The position numbers and the translations under genes are program-made. The notes under the pieces are model-generated. The model saw nothing but the letters and a program-made list of their open reading frames with translations, was not told the origin of the DNA and searched no databases. Shown here in pieces: positions 62,701-64,000 of a stretch of DNA of 64,000 nt. Each line of letters starts with the position of its first letter. The stretch's first letter is position 1. This DNA comes from Allobosea sp. (GTDB lineage: Bacteria; Pseudomonadota; Alphaproteobacteria; Rhizobiales; Beijerinckiaceae): positions 219,056 through 283,055 of the forward strand of contig NZ_JAFKFX010000025.1 of NCBI RefSeq assembly GCF_017308075.1. Reading direction: 5' to 3'.

Positions 62701-63015
62701 TCAAATCTCGCAAAACCGCTTCTGCAATCGTGCCGCCAGCACCGCCCCGTCGCCTTGAACGAGGATACGCTTCAGGCGCGCGCTCGCGCCTGCGGTCAGC
62801 GACAGCTGCGAACGGGAGATGGCAAGTTCCTTGGCAAGGAGCGCGACCAGCGCCGTATTAGCCTCGCCTTCGCTCGGTGCCGCCCTGACCCGCGCCTTCA
62901 ATACTTGCCGGCCATCGGCCAGCGTCTCGACCCCATCGAGACTGTCGCGTCCGCCGCGCGGCGTCAGACGGATCGCGATCGCAAGCCCATCCGGCACGAT
63001 GGACCAGGCGGCCAT
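62701..63015 (-). CDS. DUF167 / YggU family protein
   Basis: A 104-residue protein with the family signature GLAIAIRLTPRGGRDSLDG and VRAAPSEGEANTALVALLAKELAISRSQLSLTAG. The function of YggU proteins is unknown. It lies 4 bases after yggT, as in many proteobacteria. Confidence 0.9.
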   Translation of the reverse strand: MAAWSIVPDGLAIAIRLTPRGGRDSLDGVETLADGRQVLKARVRAAPSEGEANTALVALLAKELAISRSQLSLTAGASARLKRILVQGDGAVLAARLQKRFCEI

Positions 63016-63019
63016 GCGG

Positions 63020-63310
63020 CTAGAAAACGTTGGGATAGATGTAGCGGGTGATCACGCTCTGGATGAAGAAGATGCCGAGCAAGAGGATGATCGGCGAAAT
63101 GTCGATGCCGCCGAGATTGGGCAGCATGTTGCGGATCGGCCGCAGCGCCGGCTCGGTGATGCGGTAGAGAAAATCCCAGACCGAGGAAACGAACTGGTTG
63201 CGCGTGTTGACGACGTTGAAGGCGATGAGCCAGCTGAGCACGGCGGAAGCGATCAGGATCCAGACATAGAGGTTCAGTGCCAGCATCACGACATCGAGAA
63301 CGGAACGCAT
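63020..63310 (-). CDS. YggT family membrane protein
   Basis: A 96-residue protein with two predicted helices, [22 protein letters not shown] and [17 protein letters not shown]. The family motif [28 protein letters not shown] lies between them. AGAGG precedes the ATG at 63310. Family members are linked to osmotic tolerance and to cell-division gene clusters. It forms a two-gene unit with the YggU gene. Confidence 0.93.
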   Translation of the reverse strand: MRSVLDVVMLALNLYVWILIASAVLSWLIAFNVVNTRNQFVSSVWDFLYRITEPALRPIRNMLPNLGGIDISPIILLLGIFFIQSVITRYIYPNVF

Positions 63311-63420
63311 CAAAGGACCTCTCTGAAAACCGTCCGGCGCGCGGATCGCCCGCCCGAAGAATGTTCCTGTCGGAAGCGATTGACAGGAGCGCAACGCAGG
63401 GCCTAGAAGGCCAGCGCTTC

Positions 63421-63517
<97 letters not shown>

Positions 63518-63598
63518 CCCCGGAGAAAGCGTTTGATTTCAGCTGCTTGCCGTGCTTTTGGTCCTCATTGGTGGTCCACAACAGCATAGCGAGCCCTG

Positions 63599-63886
63599 AT
63601 GGCACGTCGCCCTGAGCATCTTCTTTTGCGGGGAAATATCTGGTGGCTCCGGGTCCGTGTTCCGGACGAGTTGCGGTCGATCATCGGCAAGGTCGAGATC
63701 AGACGGTCGCTGAAAACATCTGACGCCACCGAAGCTAAGCGCCGCGTGAGGATCGAGCGGGTCAAGACTGAAGCTGAGTTCGACGATGCTCGCCGTGTTT
63801 TAGCCCAATCCCAAGCTAAAGGGCCTGGCAGTGGGAGGCCCGTCGACCTGACTGGCCTGCTGCCGGTTTCGTGGACGCTCAGTTAA
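63599..63886 (+). pseudogene. Truncated tyrosine recombinase (integrase), N-terminal part
   Basis: Only 95 codons. MARRPEHLLLRGNIWWLRVRVPDELRSIIGK and the following RRSLKTSDATEAKRRVRIERVK are typical of the arm-binding N-terminus of phage or island integrases. The core-binding and catalytic domains (with R, H, R and Y) are missing. The last residues, about from codon 84, run into IS-like DNA and the frame ends at the transposase stop. The gene was probably broken by the insertion element. Its place 102 bases after tRNA-Ala is standard for an integrated element. Confidence 0.82.
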
Positions 63887-64000
63887 GCTAATCCCACCTT
63901 CTTTTCGAACTCGACCGGGCTGATGTAGCCGATGGTCGAGTGCCTGCGAACGGCATTGTAGAAGCGCTCGATGTAATCGAACACGTCGGCACGGGCATCG
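63848..64000. mobile_element. IS3-family insertion sequence, one end visible
   Basis: Inferred from the transposase C-terminus and the loss of integrase coding from about 63848 onward. The boundary is approximate, and no target-site duplication can be tested because the other end is outside the window. Confidence 0.6.
63883..64000 (-). CDS. IS3-family transposase OrfB, C-terminal end (partial)
   Basis: Only the last 38 codons are in the window; the rest is beyond the edge. Read on the minus strand, DVFDYIERFYNAVRRHSTIGYISPVEF is the conserved end of IS3-family (DDE) OrfB transposases. Its stop codon overlaps the integrase remnant. The terminal inverted repeat should lie near 63850-63882. Confidence 0.85.
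   Translation of the reverse strand, partial: DARADVFDYIERFYNAVRRHSTIGYISPVEFEKKVGLA

Overview
The window is high-GC chromosomal DNA from an alphaproteobacterium of the order Hyphomicrobiales. The gene content and order resemble Bosea and its relatives: mdh-sucC-sucD-sucA-sucB-lpd followed by zapE, an Irr-type iron regulator with ICE-like boxes, a Brucella Omp19-like lipoprotein, homospermidine synthase, and an alphaproteobacterial ornithine/lysine decarboxylase. The genus is an inference from protein similarity only.

Region by region. 1-1457: an SMR efflux protein coupled to an aminotransferase. 1458-20660: an accessory carbohydrate and sugar-acid catabolic region. It holds an IlvD/Edd dehydratase close to XylD, a PEP-mutase-like protein, two GNAT proteins, an SDR, two tandem DenD-type dehydrogenases, a 2-hydroxyacid dehydrogenase, a GntR regulator, a complete ABC sugar importer ending in an LtnD-like dehydrogenase, a LacI regulator with a divergent GarR/HIBADH-family dehydrogenase, and an EamA permease. 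Five CG-centred sites with GATTT half-sites lie in front of its transcription units and suggest one regulon. 20774-29761: one long minus-strand operon (GntR, TRAP transporter DctPQM, enolase-superfamily enzyme, amidohydrolase, FAD dehydrogenase, flavodoxin-fold reductase, MarR) with a strong inverted repeat ahead of it.

29841-41916 is core metabolism: folD, then the lower TCA cycle genes, a TetR gene and zapE. 42219-53738 mixes an acetyltransferase, an Omp19-like lipoprotein, RidA, OpgG, a polyamine locus (decarboxylase with a structured leader, homospermidine synthase), two unknown exported or membrane proteins, asd and a cysteine-rich copper-binding protein. 53975-58661 holds an EamA permease and a TetR-controlled EmrAB-type efflux system with two palindromic operators. 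58773-60248 is an iron-storage unit (irr-bfd-bfr) with Irr-box-like palindromes at both promoters. 60361-63310 has a MOSC protein, a double cold-shock protein, carbonic anhydrase, a DUF167 protein and YggT.

The window ends at an island boundary: tRNA-Ala(CGC), then the N-terminus of a tyrosine integrase cut by an IS3-family element. I saw no CRISPR array, rRNA or phage structural gene. The most unusual features are the GATTT-motif regulon over the sugar-acid region, a multi-hairpin intergenic element at 47784-47888, and the split integrase at the tRNA. None of them proves a new system from sequence alone.
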